Notes: generated from the letters alone by a model not told the origin. A stretch of DNA of 43,352 nt from Thermofilum sp. (GCA_023269735.1 JAGDWA010000005.1:1-43352); one strand, 5' to 3'; counted from the stretch's first letter, positions 20,835 to 29,045 are shown. A program made the numbers and translations.

Positions 20835-22949
20835 TTACCTCCTGAGGCGCACCACCCTCCCGCGGCACTTGATCTTGAGCAGCTGCCCCTCCCTCGCGCC
20901 CTCCCCTCCCTCCACCTTGACGTCTCCCTCCGCCCTCACGACCAGCGTCCCCGCCTCCCTCAGCATGAGCACCACCTCGTCCTCGAACGCGGCCGCGGCA
21001 TCGATGCCGCGCGGCATCAGGTAGATGTCCGCGAGGCCTATGGGCACTAGCCAGCTCGAGCGGGGCGCTATCACGAAAAGCTTGACGCCCATGGGCTCGA
21101 GCTCGAATTCCGCGCGCTGGCTCTTAAGCTCCCCGCTGAAGTACTCGTACAGCAAGTAGTCGCCCTCGGGGAGCAGCGCGTCGGAGGGCGAGACGCTCCC
21201 CCTGACCTTAGCGTCATCCTTGTGGATGTTGAAGGCGGCCACGATGCCGTAGGTGCCCACGCCCTCCACGCTCACCCTCGTGAAGACCTTCAGGGGCACT
21301 GGCTCGTTGTAGGGGTCCCTCATCAGCACGTCCTCGGTCGGCAGCGCCGGGTGGTCGGGCAGCGGGAGGCTCCCGTCGCTGAAGGCGAGCGGCCTAACGA
21401 CCTCCGCCACAGTCTTGCCGGGCTCGTCGGTGATGTAGACGGGGCCGCCGCTGACGGCCCTCGCCACCGCCTGCTGGAGGGCCCACGGGTCGTGGCTCTG
21501 GAACATGTCCCAGTCAGGCCAGACGACCTGCGACATGAAGAGCGCGTTGTAGGCGTTGAAGTACAGGTGCAGCTTGTCCCTCGACTTCCTGTGGGGCACG
21601 ATGTAGTCCACGCAGTTCCTCGCGACGGTCGAGCGCAGCCAGTTGAAGACGTTCTCCGGCTGCTGCGCCATGCAGTTGAGCACCTCGAGCGAGTTGACGT
21701 GGGCCGCGGCCTCGAGCCCCTCGTGGAGCCTGCGGGCCGCCTCCTCCACAGGCAGTCGGCCGGCGTACGCGTACCCGACGAAGGACTGGTTGTCGACCTT
21801 GACGAAGTCGAAGCCCCAGCCCCTCAGCGTGGCGTACCAGTCCCTGAACAGCTCGAAGGCCCTCGCCGGGTCGGGGATCCGGTAACCGTCGGCCTCCACG
21901 AGGAGGCCCCTCCAGCGCTCGTCGAGCTCGCTCCCCTTCGCCACGCCGCCCCAGTGGACGTTGAGCGTGTGCCAGAGCCCCACGTACTTGATCCCCATCC
22001 TCTTCAGCTCCCCGACGAGCGGGGCGAAGCCCGCTGGGAACTTCCGCGCGTCGGGCGCCAGCCTCCTGATCCTCTGGCCGGGCCACGGGGCTGCCTCCTC
22101 GTCCTGCCAGCCGTCGTCAATCAGGACGAAGCCCAGCCTTATGCCCTTCTCCGCTATCGACCTGCACGCCGAGAGGATTCTGTCAGCCGTCGGCTCGCGC
22201 CAGCAGGCGTTCCAGCTGCACCAGCCTAGGTAGCGGAAGGGCTCGGCGAGCTTCTTGCTCCTCCTGAGCGACCCTGCCTTCCCAATCAGCCCGAAGGCGG
22301 CTTCGTACCCCCTCTCCACCGCTGCGTAGGGGCTGGTTGAGGTCGAGAAGACGAGCAGCGAGACCCTCCTCCAGCGCCCTCCCACGCCCCTGTGCAGCAT
22401 CACGCTGAAGCCACCCCCCTCGAACCTCGAGATGTAGCCCCGGCAGCCGGCGTCCGAGACGGGCAGGAGGAACGCGTAGCCCCTCTCGTTCTTCGCCAGG
22501 AGCTGCGAGACCTTGAGGTTCCTCGGCAGCCCCTCGAGGCCGGCAGCATGGATGGGGTAGCTCCAGGGGCAGTACTCGAGCTCACCCGCCTCCCTCAGCT
22601 GGGGGTACGCGTAGGGCTCCGCGTCCCCGAAGTACTTGTCGGGGTCGTAAGTGAAGTGGTAGAGCAGGAGCCTGCCGAACCCCTCCAGCCGACCCCTCAC
22701 CTCGGCAACGACGCCGTCTGAGCTGTAACCGTCGGCCTCCGCCACGATCGCCGTGACGCCCTCGAGCGGCTCCGAGACGTGGAGCACAGCGCTCCCCTCC
22801 GCGAACCTGAGCCGGATCTCGCCGCCTACCGCCTCCATCGAAGTAGGCTCCGCAAGGGGCCCAGAGAGCGCAAGACGGGGTCTCAAGGTCAGCCTGAAGC
22901 CCAGCCCCTCGACCACTAGGTCGGTGGCCCTGACCGTCAGGCCCGCCAC
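20835..22949 (-). CDS. galS: Alpha-galactosidase, GH36 (crenarchaeal GalS / raffinose-synthase-like)
   Basis: This 704-aa glycosidase removes alpha-1,6-linked galactose, for example from raffinose or melibiose. GH36 landmarks appear in order: an N-terminal beta domain, GWCSWNACW, VLIDDGWQDE, the nucleophile Asp in FVKVDNQS and the acid/base Asp in VWPDWDMFQSHDPW, followed by a C-terminal beta domain. The layout matches the Sulfolobus-type GalS rather than bacterial AgaA. No secretion signal is seen, so it is probably intracellular. The ORF track starts at 23054, but a TATA box at 22971-22980 places a leaderless start at GTG 22949, removing 35 unlikely residues. A BadF-type kinase and two oxidoreductases follow upstream. 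Confidence 0.85.
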   Translation of the reverse strand: MAGLTVRATDLVVEGLGFRLTLRPRLALSGPLAEPTSMEAVGGEIRLRFAEGSAVLHVSEPLEGVTAIVAEADGYSSDGVVAEVRGRLEGFGRLLLYHFTYDPDKYFGDAEPYAYPQLREAGELEYCPWSYPIHAAGLEGLPRNLKVSQLLAKNERGYAFLLPVSDAGCRGYISRFEGGGFSVMLHRGVGGRWRRVSLLVFSTSTSPYAAVERGYEAAFGLIGKAGSLRRSKKLAEPFRYLGWCSWNACWREPTADRILSACRSIAEKGIRLGFVLIDDGWQDEEAAPWPGQRIRRLAPDARKFPAGFAPLVGELKRMGIKYVGLWHTLNVHWGGVAKGSELDERWRGLLVEADGYRIPDPARAFELFRDWYATLRGWGFDFVKVDNQSFVGYAYAGRLPVEEAARRLHEGLEAAAHVNSLEVLNCMAQQPENVFNWLRSTVARNCVDYIVPHRKSRDKLHLYFNAYNALFMSQVVWPDWDMFQSHDPWALQQAVARAVSGGPVYITDEPGKTVAEVVRPLAFSDGSLPLPDHPALPTEDVLMRDPYNEPVPLKVFTRVSVEGVGTYGIVAAFNIHKDDAKVRGSVSPSDALLPEGDYLLYEYFSGELKSQRAEFELEPMGVKLFVIAPRSSWLVPIGLADIYLMPRGIDAAAAFEDEVVLMLREAGTLVVRAEGDVKVEGGEGAREGQLLKIKCRGRVVRLRR

Positions 22950-22970
22950 GAGGCCGAAGGGTCGGGGGAT

Positions 22971-22980
22971 GTAATTAATG
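22971..22980. promoter_or_regulatory. Shared symmetric TATA box between galS and the 168-aa gene
   Basis: gtaattaatg contains overlapping palindromes TAATTA and ATTAAT. It lies about 25 nt from GTG 22949 on the minus strand and about 24 nt from TTG 22998 on the + strand, so one TBP site could serve both divergent leaderless genes. Confidence 0.55.
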
Positions 22981-22997
22981 TATCGTGCGCGGGGTTT

Positions 22998-23504
22998 TTG
23001 CCGCAGGGGGGAGGGGTAGAGGGGGTCGAGCTGGCCAGGGTAGTGGAGGTGCACGCAGGCAGACTGATCTTCGTCAAGGCCAGCGACCGATCCACGACGA
23101 TCTTCGCGGTACCTGTGCCCAGCAGGAAGGGCTCCGCGCTGCTTCTCTTCGCGGCCCGCTCAGGCAGCGGGGGGAGGAGGTGGTGGTCCCCAACGCTGGC
23201 GCTCGCCGGGGCGCCCCTGCGCGCGTTCGTCGAGTCGCTACTGAGGATAGCCGAGCGCGGGGGGTCGGCGGCTTACAGGTCGAGGAAGAGCGGGCTGTTC
23301 GTGGCCGTGAGGCGGAGGGGGTCGGGCTACGTACTGCTGCTGGGGGGCGCTGGCGGTGTGTTCGCCTCGCTGAGGTTGAGCCGGGGCGACCTCCGCAAGG
23401 CGGCCGAGCTCCTAGAGGGCGTCACGCGCGCGGCCCCGAACGAGCTCCCCCTCCCCCTCACGTGGAAGGTCAAGGAGGCCGTCTTCGGGCCCCACGCTAG
23501 CTGA
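22998..23504 (+). CDS. Protein of unknown function, 168 aa
   Basis: The family is not recognised. In this frame the protein has ordinary alternation of hydrophobic strands (ARVVEVHAGRLIFVKA, TTIFAVPVP, SALLLFAAR) and a helix-rich C-terminus. The competing + frame (22985-23500) is an Arg/Gly-rich shadow. TTG 22998 lies about 24 nt from the TATA box shared with galS, supporting a leaderless TTG start; GTG 23043 with a G-rich leader is the alternative and would remove 15 poorly conserved-looking residues. The gene ends 8 nt inside the convergent BadF-kinase gene. Confidence 0.55.
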   Translation: MPQGGGVEGVELARVVEVHAGRLIFVKASDRSTTIFAVPVPSRKGSALLLFAARSGSGGRRWWSPTLALAGAPLRAFVESLLRIAERGGSAAYRSRKSGLFVAVRRRGSGYVLLLGGAGGVFASLRLSRGDLRKAAELLEGVTRAAPNELPLPLTWKVKEAVFGPHAS

Positions 23505-24483
23505 CGAGCCCCAGCCTCCTCAGGCCGGCCCTGATGTTCTCCACCAGCCCTTCCCCGACCTCGACGCCCTCCAGCATGTAGGAGAGCAGCAGTGCGCCGG
23601 CGACCGGCGGGAGCTGGGGCTCGATGATCTCCACCTTGAAGTGCTCCTCCAGGAGGCTCCTGAAGGGCTCCAGGATCACGCTACCGGCCCTGAACACTCC
23701 CCCCACAACCGCCACCTTGATCGGCTGCTCGCCCTCCATCCGCAGCCTCCTGACGAGCGCCAAGACGTGGAGCGCGAGGTGCCGCGCAGCTGCCACCACT
23801 ATGCTCCTGGCCACGGCGTCGCCCCTCGCAGCGAGGCTAGTGACGAGAGGCGCCAGCCTGGCGATCTCCGTGACGCTGAGCTTCTCCACGTAGAGCTTCC
23901 TGACGAGCTCCTCGGGCGACCCGACCCCTAGGGCCCTCGTGAGCTCCTCCACCAGCGCGGTGGGCTCCCCCCTACCGTCGTATGCCCAGAGCACGGCCCT
24001 GAGGGCCTCGCAGGCTATGTAGTAGGCGCTGCCCTCGTCCCCAACCAGGTAGCCCCAGCCACCGCACCTGGCGTACTCGCCCGCCCTGTTCCTGGCGCCC
24101 GCGACCGACCCCGTGCCCGCTATCACTATCACGCCCGGCTGGCCCAGCGTGGCGCCGACCAGCGCGATCTCAGCGTCGTGTCGCACGTAGACCCTCCTGC
24201 TGGCCACGCGAGGCGCCGCCTCCCTCTCGAACAGCTCGAAGTCGTAGGAAGTGTCCATTCCCGCCAGGCCTAGCACGGCCACGTCAGCCGCCTCGGCTCC
24301 CGCGGCGGCTATCGAGCTCCTAATGGCCGCGTTGATGTTGCTAATCGCGCCCTCCAGCCCCACGATGTGGTAGTTGGAGGGGCCGCTCTCGCCGGAGCCC
24401 AGGACGAGGCCATCCTCGTCCGCCGCCACGGCGAGCGTCTTTGTGGCGCCACCGTCCACCCCTACGAATATCCTCCCCGGCAC
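23497..24483 (-). CDS. BadF/BadG-family ATPase, N-acetylglucosamine kinase-like
   Basis: This 328-aa protein has the ASKHA fold: the phosphate-1 loop VGVDGGATKTLAV, GPSNYH, LGLAGMD, the DAEIALVGAT segment, phosphate-2 IAGTGSVAGA, GWGYLVGDEGSAYYI and the adenosine motif VVGGVFRAG. Members of this family phosphorylate N-acetylglucosamine or glucosamine, as shown for human NAGK. GTG 24483 is a leaderless start, 25 nt after its TATA box. The gene is divergent from a Gfo/Idh/MocA oxidoreductase and near galS, which points to amino-sugar or galactoside catabolism. The exact sugar is unknown. Confidence 0.8.
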   Translation of the reverse strand: MPGRIFVGVDGGATKTLAVAADEDGLVLGSGESGPSNYHIVGLEGAISNINAAIRSSIAAAGAEAADVAVLGLAGMDTSYDFELFEREAAPRVASRRVYVRHDAEIALVGATLGQPGVIVIAGTGSVAGARNRAGEYARCGGWGYLVGDEGSAYYIACEALRAVLWAYDGRGEPTALVEELTRALGVGSPEELVRKLYVEKLSVTEIARLAPLVTSLAARGDAVARSIVVAAARHLALHVLALVRRLRMEGEQPIKVAVVGGVFRAGSVILEPFRSLLEEHFKVEIIEPQLPPVAGALLLSYMLEGVEVGEGLVENIRAGLRRLGLVS

Positions 24484-24503
24484 ACCGGGCCGCTCCCAGG
24501 CCG

Positions 24504-24513
24504 CCTTAATAGG
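24504..24513 (-). promoter_or_regulatory. TATA box of the BadF-kinase gene
   Basis: cctattaagg on the minus strand, centred about 25 nt before GTG 24483. Confidence 0.65.
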
Positions 24514-24527
24514 GCTTGCACCGCTAA

Positions 24528-24537
24528 GCTAATTAGT
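24528..24537 (+). promoter_or_regulatory. TATA box of the first Gfo/Idh/MocA gene
   Basis: gctaattagt, centred 26-27 nt before GTG 24559. This sets the start 64 codons downstream of the ORF-track start. Confidence 0.65.
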
Positions 24538-24558
24538 GTTTCAGGCGCCGACCTCAGC

Positions 24559-25593
24559 GTGAGGGTTGGCGTCATAGGCTGCGGCTCGATTGGGAAGGTG
24601 CACATCAAGAACCTCAAGGCCGTGGGCGCCGAGGTCGTGGCGGCCTGCGACATCGACGAGGCCGAGCTGAAGTACGTCAAGAGCAACTTCGGCGTGGAGC
24701 ACGTCTACAAGGACTACCGGGACCTGGTAGCGCGCAGCGACCTGGACGCGGTGGTGGTGGCGACCCCGAACTACCTGCACTCCCGCATGACCATCGACGC
24801 GCTTAGGGAGGGCAAGCACGTGCTCTGCGAGAAGCCGCCGGCCCTCACGGCGCGCGAGGTCAAGGAGATGTACGAGGCGAGCCGCAGGTACGGGAGGTCC
24901 CTGCTTATCGGCCTGACCCTCAGGTTCAGGGCCGACAGTCGCGCGCTGAGGAGGTACGTGGAGGAGGTCGGCATCGGGGAGCCCTACTACGCCCGCGCAT
25001 CGCTCCTGAGGAGGTCCGGCATCCCGGGCTACGGCAGCTGGTTCACGCGCAAGGCTGAGGCCGGCTCGGGGCCGCTGTACGACATCGGGGTCCACGCGCT
25101 CGACATCACGCTCTGGCTGATGAATGACTTCGGGGTCAGGGAGGCGTGGGCGTCGACGTACGCCAAGTTCGGGCCGCGGGGCAGGGGGCTTGGCACCTGG
25201 GGCAAGCCGGTTCCAGGGGGCCCCTTCGAAGTCGAGGACCTTGCGGCTGCGATGTTCAGGATGGAGAGCGGCGCCACGGTCCTCCTGGAGGTCAGCTGGG
25301 CCGGTCACATAGCGGCCGACCACTTCAGGGTGATCGTGCTGGGCGACAGGGGCGGTCTCGAGTTCCCCGGCGCGAAGGTGTACGGCGAGGAGGGCGTGCT
25401 CGTGGACAAGCAGCTGAAGTACGCCGAGGAGGACCCCTACCTGGTCGAGGCGAGGCACTTCAAGGAGGTAGTGGAGAAGGGCGTCGAGCCGGTGACGAAG
25501 CAGGAGGAGATGGTGATGCTGCAGGCCGCGCTCGAGGCGGCCCTTAGGTCGGCGGCCGAGGGTAGGGTTGTCAGGATCTCGGAGGTGCTCTAG
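24559..25593 (+). CDS. Gfo/Idh/MocA-family oxidoreductase (canonical active site)
   Basis: This 344-aa NAD(P)-dependent sugar dehydrogenase-like protein has an N-terminal Rossmann fold with GVIGCGSIGKVH, ATPNYLHSRM, the catalytic CEKPPALT motif and YDIGVHALD carrying the active-site His. The C-terminal alpha/beta half is complete. The ORF track adds 64 residues that are antisense to the neighbouring kinase gene; GTG 24559 sits at leaderless distance from its TATA box and immediately precedes the first Rossmann strand. The gene faces a second Gfo/Idh/MocA gene tail to tail. A role in myo-inositol or sugar oxidation is possible; the substrate is unknown. Confidence 0.85.
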   Translation: MRVGVIGCGSIGKVHIKNLKAVGAEVVAACDIDEAELKYVKSNFGVEHVYKDYRDLVARSDLDAVVVATPNYLHSRMTIDALREGKHVLCEKPPALTAREVKEMYEASRRYGRSLLIGLTLRFRADSRALRRYVEEVGIGEPYYARASLLRRSGIPGYGSWFTRKAEAGSGPLYDIGVHALDITLWLMNDFGVREAWASTYAKFGPRGRGLGTWGKPVPGGPFEVEDLAAAMFRMESGATVLLEVSWAGHIAADHFRVIVLGDRGGLEFPGAKVYGEEGVLVDKQLKYAEEDPYLVEARHFKEVVEKGVEPVTKQEEMVMLQAALEAALRSAAEGRVVRISEVL

Positions 25594-25606
25594 GGGTTAC
25601 GACCCA

Positions 25607-26695
25607 TCAGGGGTTGACAGCAGCCCTTTCTGCAGCTTCCCTCAGCTTCAGGAGCACGCTCGTCACTTTGAAGCCCCACTTGACGGAGGGGAGGGGCTCC
25701 TCGCCCTTAGCCACGCACTGGGCCAGGTGGTCCACCGATTCATGGTAGTAGGGCCTCACCTCGCCTATCTCGCTCCTCCCGAGGCTCCGGGTGCCGGCTC
25801 TTGTCACCAACGTTATGAGCGGTGCCCACGGCTGCACTGCCGCCGCCCCGTCCGTGCAGTAGACCTGGAAGGGGGGCATCTGGAGCCCGTGGAAGGTGGT
25901 GTAATTGGCTAGGATCGCGGCTACCCCCCCGTCGTACTCGAGCAGCCCCGCGAAGTTGTCGAACGCGTTCACCTCGACGGGCACGCTGGGCTTGAGGTCG
26001 TGGAAGTAGTACACGCCCCGCCCGTACGTCGCTTCGCTGATGGCCCTCGTGACGCTCTCGGGGTCTATGACAAGCCTCTGCCTGAGCAGCACGGTGCCGA
26101 TGGCGGCAACCCGGCGGGGCTCCCCGAAGAGCGCGAGGAGCCTGGCGACGTCGTAAACCGCCAGGTCGAAGAGGACGCCACCGCCCCTCTCCTCCCTGAA
26201 GAACGCCTCGGACCACGTGGGCCCGCTGTGCCCCGTGTGGCAGACCGCGAAGCACAGGCGGCCCAGCTGCTGCAGCTCCCTCTTCAGCGCACGGTAGACT
26301 GGCGAGAGGAGGGCTTCGGAGGGCTCTGCCACAGCTAGGACGCCGCTCTTCTCGACGCTCCTGACGACCATCTCCGCGTCCCTCAGGCTGGTCGCCATCG
26401 GCTTCTGTACGATGAAGTGCTTCCCGCTCTCAGCTGCCTGCACGGCGAGGCTGGCGTGGGTGTCGTGGGGGGTCGCGATGACCACCGCCTCCACCTCCGG
26501 GTCCGCGAGGAGCTTTGACGGCTCGCCGTACCACCTCTCTGCCTTCCAGAGCGCCGCGCTCCTCCTCGCCCTCTCCGGGTTAACGTCGGCGACCGCCACG
26601 AGCCGGTAGTTCCTGGCGATGTACGGGAGGTAGTAGTTGTTGGCTACGTTGCCGCAGCCTATAACCCCGAAACCCAGCTTCCCGCCCCTGGGCAC
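25607..26695 (-). CDS. Gfo/Idh/MocA-family protein with altered active-site residues
   Basis: This 362-aa protein has the same fold: GFGVIGCGNVANNYY, ATPHDTHASL and a full C-terminal domain. The usual EKP reads QKP (FIVQKPMAT) and the expected active-site His in the DxGxH segment reads Tyr (FDLAVYDVAR). The lysine of the motif is kept. It may therefore act on a different substrate or have altered chemistry. GTG 26695 is leaderless, and its TATA box overlaps the stop codon of the DUF431 gene upstream. It converges with the canonical Gfo/Idh gene, leaving 13 nt between the stops. Confidence 0.8.
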   Translation of the reverse strand: MPRGGKLGFGVIGCGNVANNYYLPYIARNYRLVAVADVNPERARRSAALWKAERWYGEPSKLLADPEVEAVVIATPHDTHASLAVQAAESGKHFIVQKPMATSLRDAEMVVRSVEKSGVLAVAEPSEALLSPVYRALKRELQQLGRLCFAVCHTGHSGPTWSEAFFREERGGGVLFDLAVYDVARLLALFGEPRRVAAIGTVLLRQRLVIDPESVTRAISEATYGRGVYYFHDLKPSVPVEVNAFDNFAGLLEYDGGVAAILANYTTFHGLQMPPFQVYCTDGAAAVQPWAPLITLVTRAGTRSLGRSEIGEVRPYYHESVDHLAQCVAKGEEPLPSVKWGFKVTSVLLKLREAAERAAVNP

Positions 26696-26715
26696 TCGGC
26701 GCGGGAGCCGATCTC

Positions 26716-26725
26716 GCTATAAATC
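26716..26725 (-). promoter_or_regulatory. TATA box of the second Gfo/Idh/MocA gene
   Basis: gatttatagc on the minus strand, centred 25 nt before GTG 26695. It overlaps the end of the upstream DUF431 coding sequence. Confidence 0.65.
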
Positions 26726-27427
26726 GTTTGCTGCGCTGGGCACTAAGTCGGCAAGCCTCGCGAACCCCTTGACCTCTACCTCGTAGTCCACGGGGGGGAC
26801 CTCGAGCCGGCAGCCGTAGTCCGCGATGCTCCTCGGCGAGCCGGTTCTAGCGGCGTACTCCTCATCATCTTCGAGCAGCGTGAGGATGTACGCAGCCAGC
26901 TCGCGGCTGAGCACGAGCCCCCCGCGGCCCACCGGGTAGCAGTAGGGTAGGTGCACCTCCACGAAGCCGCTCCTCAGCGCCACCCCGCGCGCGACGACCA
27001 CGTCGCCTAGCCTGATCCCGCGCGCCACTTGGGCGGCGACGTAGACCGCGCCGTCGACGCTCAGCTGGCAGGCGCCGAGGTTCCTCGCCTCAGCCCCCAG
27101 GCGGCTGGTGAGGAGCTTCTGAGTCCGACCCCTCGGCGGGTAGTCGCCCATTATCCCCCCGACCACGACGTACTCGAAGCGCTCGAAATCCTCGCTGGAC
27201 AGCGGGCGCGCGGCCCGCGGGTCGAGCACCAGGATCTCCTCCCTCTTGGCTACCTCGGCCACGCTCTCGGCCATCACGTCCACGTAGGGCTCCAGGCACG
27301 CCCTCTCCCCCTCGTTCCTCACGTTCGTGATGATCAGGCGGGGGGCCAGCTGGGCTGCGTGCTTGTACTCCAGGTAAGCCCAGGGCGTCACCACGGGCTC
27401 CAGGTGCTCGATCACGAAGGTGGCCAC
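26717..27427 (-). CDS. DUF431/Sfm1-like SPOUT-class methyltransferase
   Basis: This 236-aa protein opens with FVIEHLEPVVTPWAYLEYKHAA and IITNVRNEGE and continues with VLDPRA, VVVGGIMGDYPPRGRT and the knot region RNLGACQLSVDGA. This fits the archaeal DUF431 family (COG2428). The yeast relative Sfm1 is a SPOUT protein-arginine methyltransferase acting on ribosomal protein S3, so a similar ribosomal-protein target is possible here. GTG 27427 is a leaderless start. The gene is divergent from the CinA-like gene across a 54-nt gap with one central TATA-like run. Confidence 0.7.
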   Translation of the reverse strand: MATFVIEHLEPVVTPWAYLEYKHAAQLAPRLIITNVRNEGERACLEPYVDVMAESVAEVAKREEILVLDPRAARPLSSEDFERFEYVVVGGIMGDYPPRGRTQKLLTSRLGAEARNLGACQLSVDGAVYVAAQVARGIRLGDVVVARGVALRSGFVEVHLPYCYPVGRGGLVLSRELAAYILTLLEDDEEYAARTGSPRSIADYGCRLEVPPVDYEVEVKGFARLADLVPSAANDL

Positions 27428-27444
27428 GAGCTGCCGGCGGAGGC

Positions 27445-27456
27445 AACTTTTTTACC
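27445..27456. promoter_or_regulatory. TATA-like run between the DUF431 and CinA-like genes
   Basis: aacttttttacc is the only AT-rich element in the gap. It lies about 24 nt from GTG 27427 (as gtaaaaaagt on the minus strand) and about 31 nt from GTG 27482 on the + strand. It may serve both genes, though less symmetrically than the boxes near 22974 and 41870. Confidence 0.45.
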
Positions 27457-27481
27457 TCTGCCCCACGCGCGGCGGGGAGCC

Positions 27482-28321
27482 GTGAAGCTCGCCGCCGAAG
27501 GTGCGTTCCCCGGAATCCTCGCGCCAAAGCCCCGCGAGCGCGCCAAGGCCACAGTGATTGCGGTGGCTGACGCGCAAGAGGCCTCCCGCTGGCTCGTGCG
27601 TAGGCTGAGGGCTGTGGGCTACGAGGTTAGCGGGCCGGTCAGCGCGCCCCCAGTGCCCTCCGAGATCGAGTCGCTGCTGTTGGCCGCCCTCGGGGATTCG
27701 GACCTCGTGGTGGTGGCTGGGGGGCTAGGCCCCGGCTCAGCTCCGACGCTGCGGGCAGTGGCCTCGGCGCTGGGAAGGCAGCTCGTCGAGAACGAGGAGG
27801 CCAGGCAGCTCGTGGAGGAGTACTACTACATGCTCACGGGAGTGCCCCACAGCGTGCCGGAGGAGGCGAGGGCTCTGTACATGCTGCCCGAGCACTCGAT
27901 CGTGCTGAGGAACTCGAGGGGCCCCTCGCCCGGCGTCCTGCTCGACGAGGGCGACAAGTACGTGATCTGCCTGCCCGGCGACGCGGCTGAGGCGAGCTCC
28001 GTGGTGGAGGACGAGGCGGACCCCTACATCAGGGGGCTGCTGGGGGTGGGCCTCTCAGCTACCGTGCACCTCCTGACCAGGACGTGGGACCAGGGCCTCC
28101 TCGAGCGCGCCGCCGAGAGCATCTCGGAGGCCGACCCCTCAGTCTTCGCGGAGGTCAGGCGAATGTTCTACTCCAGGGAGGGCCTGGGTGTGACCCTTAC
28201 CGTGTTCGCCCGGGAGCCGGAGGAGCTGAGCTCCAAGCTCGCCCGCGCAGTGAGGATCGCCGAGGAGGAGCTGGCGAGGAGGGGCATCGAGTTCGTGAGG
28301 AAGGGCCTCGAGGAGCTTTGA
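27482..28321 (+). CDS. MoCF-domain protein, CinA/nucleotide-deamidase-related
   Basis: The ORF track begins at 27029 inside antisense sequence; GTG 27482 gives 279 aa and a sensible N-terminus. The MoaB/Mog/CinA-type domain is recognised from DLVVVAGGLGPGSAPTLRAVASALG and VENEEARQLVEEYY, then LPEHSIVLRNSRGPSPGVLLD and VICLPGDAAE. In molybdopterin enzymes the first motif reads TGGxGxxxxD; here the Asp-bearing position differs (GSAPT), so cofactor binding may be altered. The C-terminal 100 residues form an extra alpha/beta domain. Relatives are annotated as CinA-like or NMN-deamidase-related proteins in archaea; the true activity here is uncertain. Confidence 0.65.
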   Translation: MKLAAEGAFPGILAPKPRERAKATVIAVADAQEASRWLVRRLRAVGYEVSGPVSAPPVPSEIESLLLAALGDSDLVVVAGGLGPGSAPTLRAVASALGRQLVENEEARQLVEEYYYMLTGVPHSVPEEARALYMLPEHSIVLRNSRGPSPGVLLDEGDKYVICLPGDAAEASSVVEDEADPYIRGLLGVGLSATVHLLTRTWDQGLLERAAESISEADPSVFAEVRRMFYSREGLGVTLTVFAREPEELSSKLARAVRIAEEELARRGIEFVRKGLEEL

Positions 28322-28340
28322 GCGGCGCGGACCGGGGCAA

Positions 28341-28350
28341 GCCTTATCTG
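28341..28350 (+). promoter_or_regulatory. TATA-like box of adk
   Basis: gccttatctg, centred about 30 nt before ATG 28376. Confidence 0.45.
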
Positions 28351-28375
28351 GAGCCCGAGCGGACCCCGCGGCTGT

Positions 28376-29020
28376 ATGCGCCTGGTGTTCATGGGCCCGC
28401 CAGGCGTGGGCAAGGGCACCTACGCAAGCGCCCTCTCGCGGAGGTGCGGGATCCCTCACATCTCCACGGGCGACATGATACGCGAGGAGATAAGGAGGGG
28501 GACGGAGCTGGGCCGGCGCCTGAGGGAGTACGTTGAAAGGGGGCTCCTCGTCCCCGACGAGCTGGTGACCGAGATGCTCCGCCGGAGGCTCCAGCAGGAG
28601 GACTGCCAACGCGGCTTCATCCTCGACGGGTACCCCCGCACGCTAAGGCAAGCGGAGGAGCTGGACAGGATGACGAGGGTGGACCTCGCTCTCTACTTCA
28701 CAGCGCCGGACGAGGTGATAATCGACAGAGTGAGCGGAAGGAGGGTGTGCAGGAGCTGCGGCGCGATATACCACGTGAGGTACATGCCCCCGAGAGTGCC
28801 GGGCGTCTGCGACAGGTGCGGGGGTCCGCTTTACCAGCGCGAGGACGACAGGCCCGAGGTCGTGAAGAGGCGGCTCGAAGTATTCAGGGAGCAGTTCGCG
28901 CCTGTGCTCGATTACTACAGAGGGAAGGGCATCCTGGTGGAGATCGACGCCAGCGAGCAAGCTGAAGTGGTAGTACCCCGGGTCTTCTCGACCCTCGAAT
29001 CTCGAGGCTTTAAGTGTTAA
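28376..29020 (+). CDS. adk: Adenylate kinase with zinc LID
   Basis: The enzyme interconverts ATP + AMP and 2 ADP. The 214-aa protein shows the P-loop GPPGVGKGTYA, the AMP-binding segment STGDMIREEI, GFILDGYPRT and a LID with the four-Cys zinc site CRSCGAIYH and CDRCGG, followed by EDDRPEVVKRRL. This is the bacterial-type long adenylate kinase rather than the short trimeric archaeal AdkA. It has its own weak TATA-like box and precedes the transporter operon. Confidence 0.95.
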   Translation: MRLVFMGPPGVGKGTYASALSRRCGIPHISTGDMIREEIRRGTELGRRLREYVERGLLVPDELVTEMLRRRLQQEDCQRGFILDGYPRTLRQAEELDRMTRVDLALYFTAPDEVIIDRVSGRRVCRSCGAIYHVRYMPPRVPGVCDRCGGPLYQREDDRPEVVKRRLEVFREQFAPVLDYYRGKGILVEIDASEQAEVVVPRVFSTLESRGFKC

Positions 29021-29035
29021 AAGGTTCATAGAAAA

Positions 29036-29045
29036 GCATAAATCC
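29036..29045 (+). promoter_or_regulatory. TATA box of the OPT-like/M28-FtsX operon
   Basis: gcataaatcc, centred 26 nt before GTG 29067, fixing that codon as a leaderless start. Confidence 0.7.

Noticed and set aside
22985-23500. 171-aa + strand ORF overlapping the 168-aa gene
   Set aside because: Very Arg/Gly-rich with no strand/helix pattern; the other frame has normal hydrophobic alternation and leaderless TATA spacing.
24367-24558. N-terminal 64-residue extension of the first Gfo/Idh/MocA gene
   Set aside because: Antisense to the BadF-kinase gene and upstream of the TATA box; the Rossmann fold begins at GTG 24559.
27029-27481. N-terminal 151-residue extension of the CinA-like gene
   Set aside because: Antisense to the DUF431 gene, His/Pro/Arg-rich, and upstream of the promoter.
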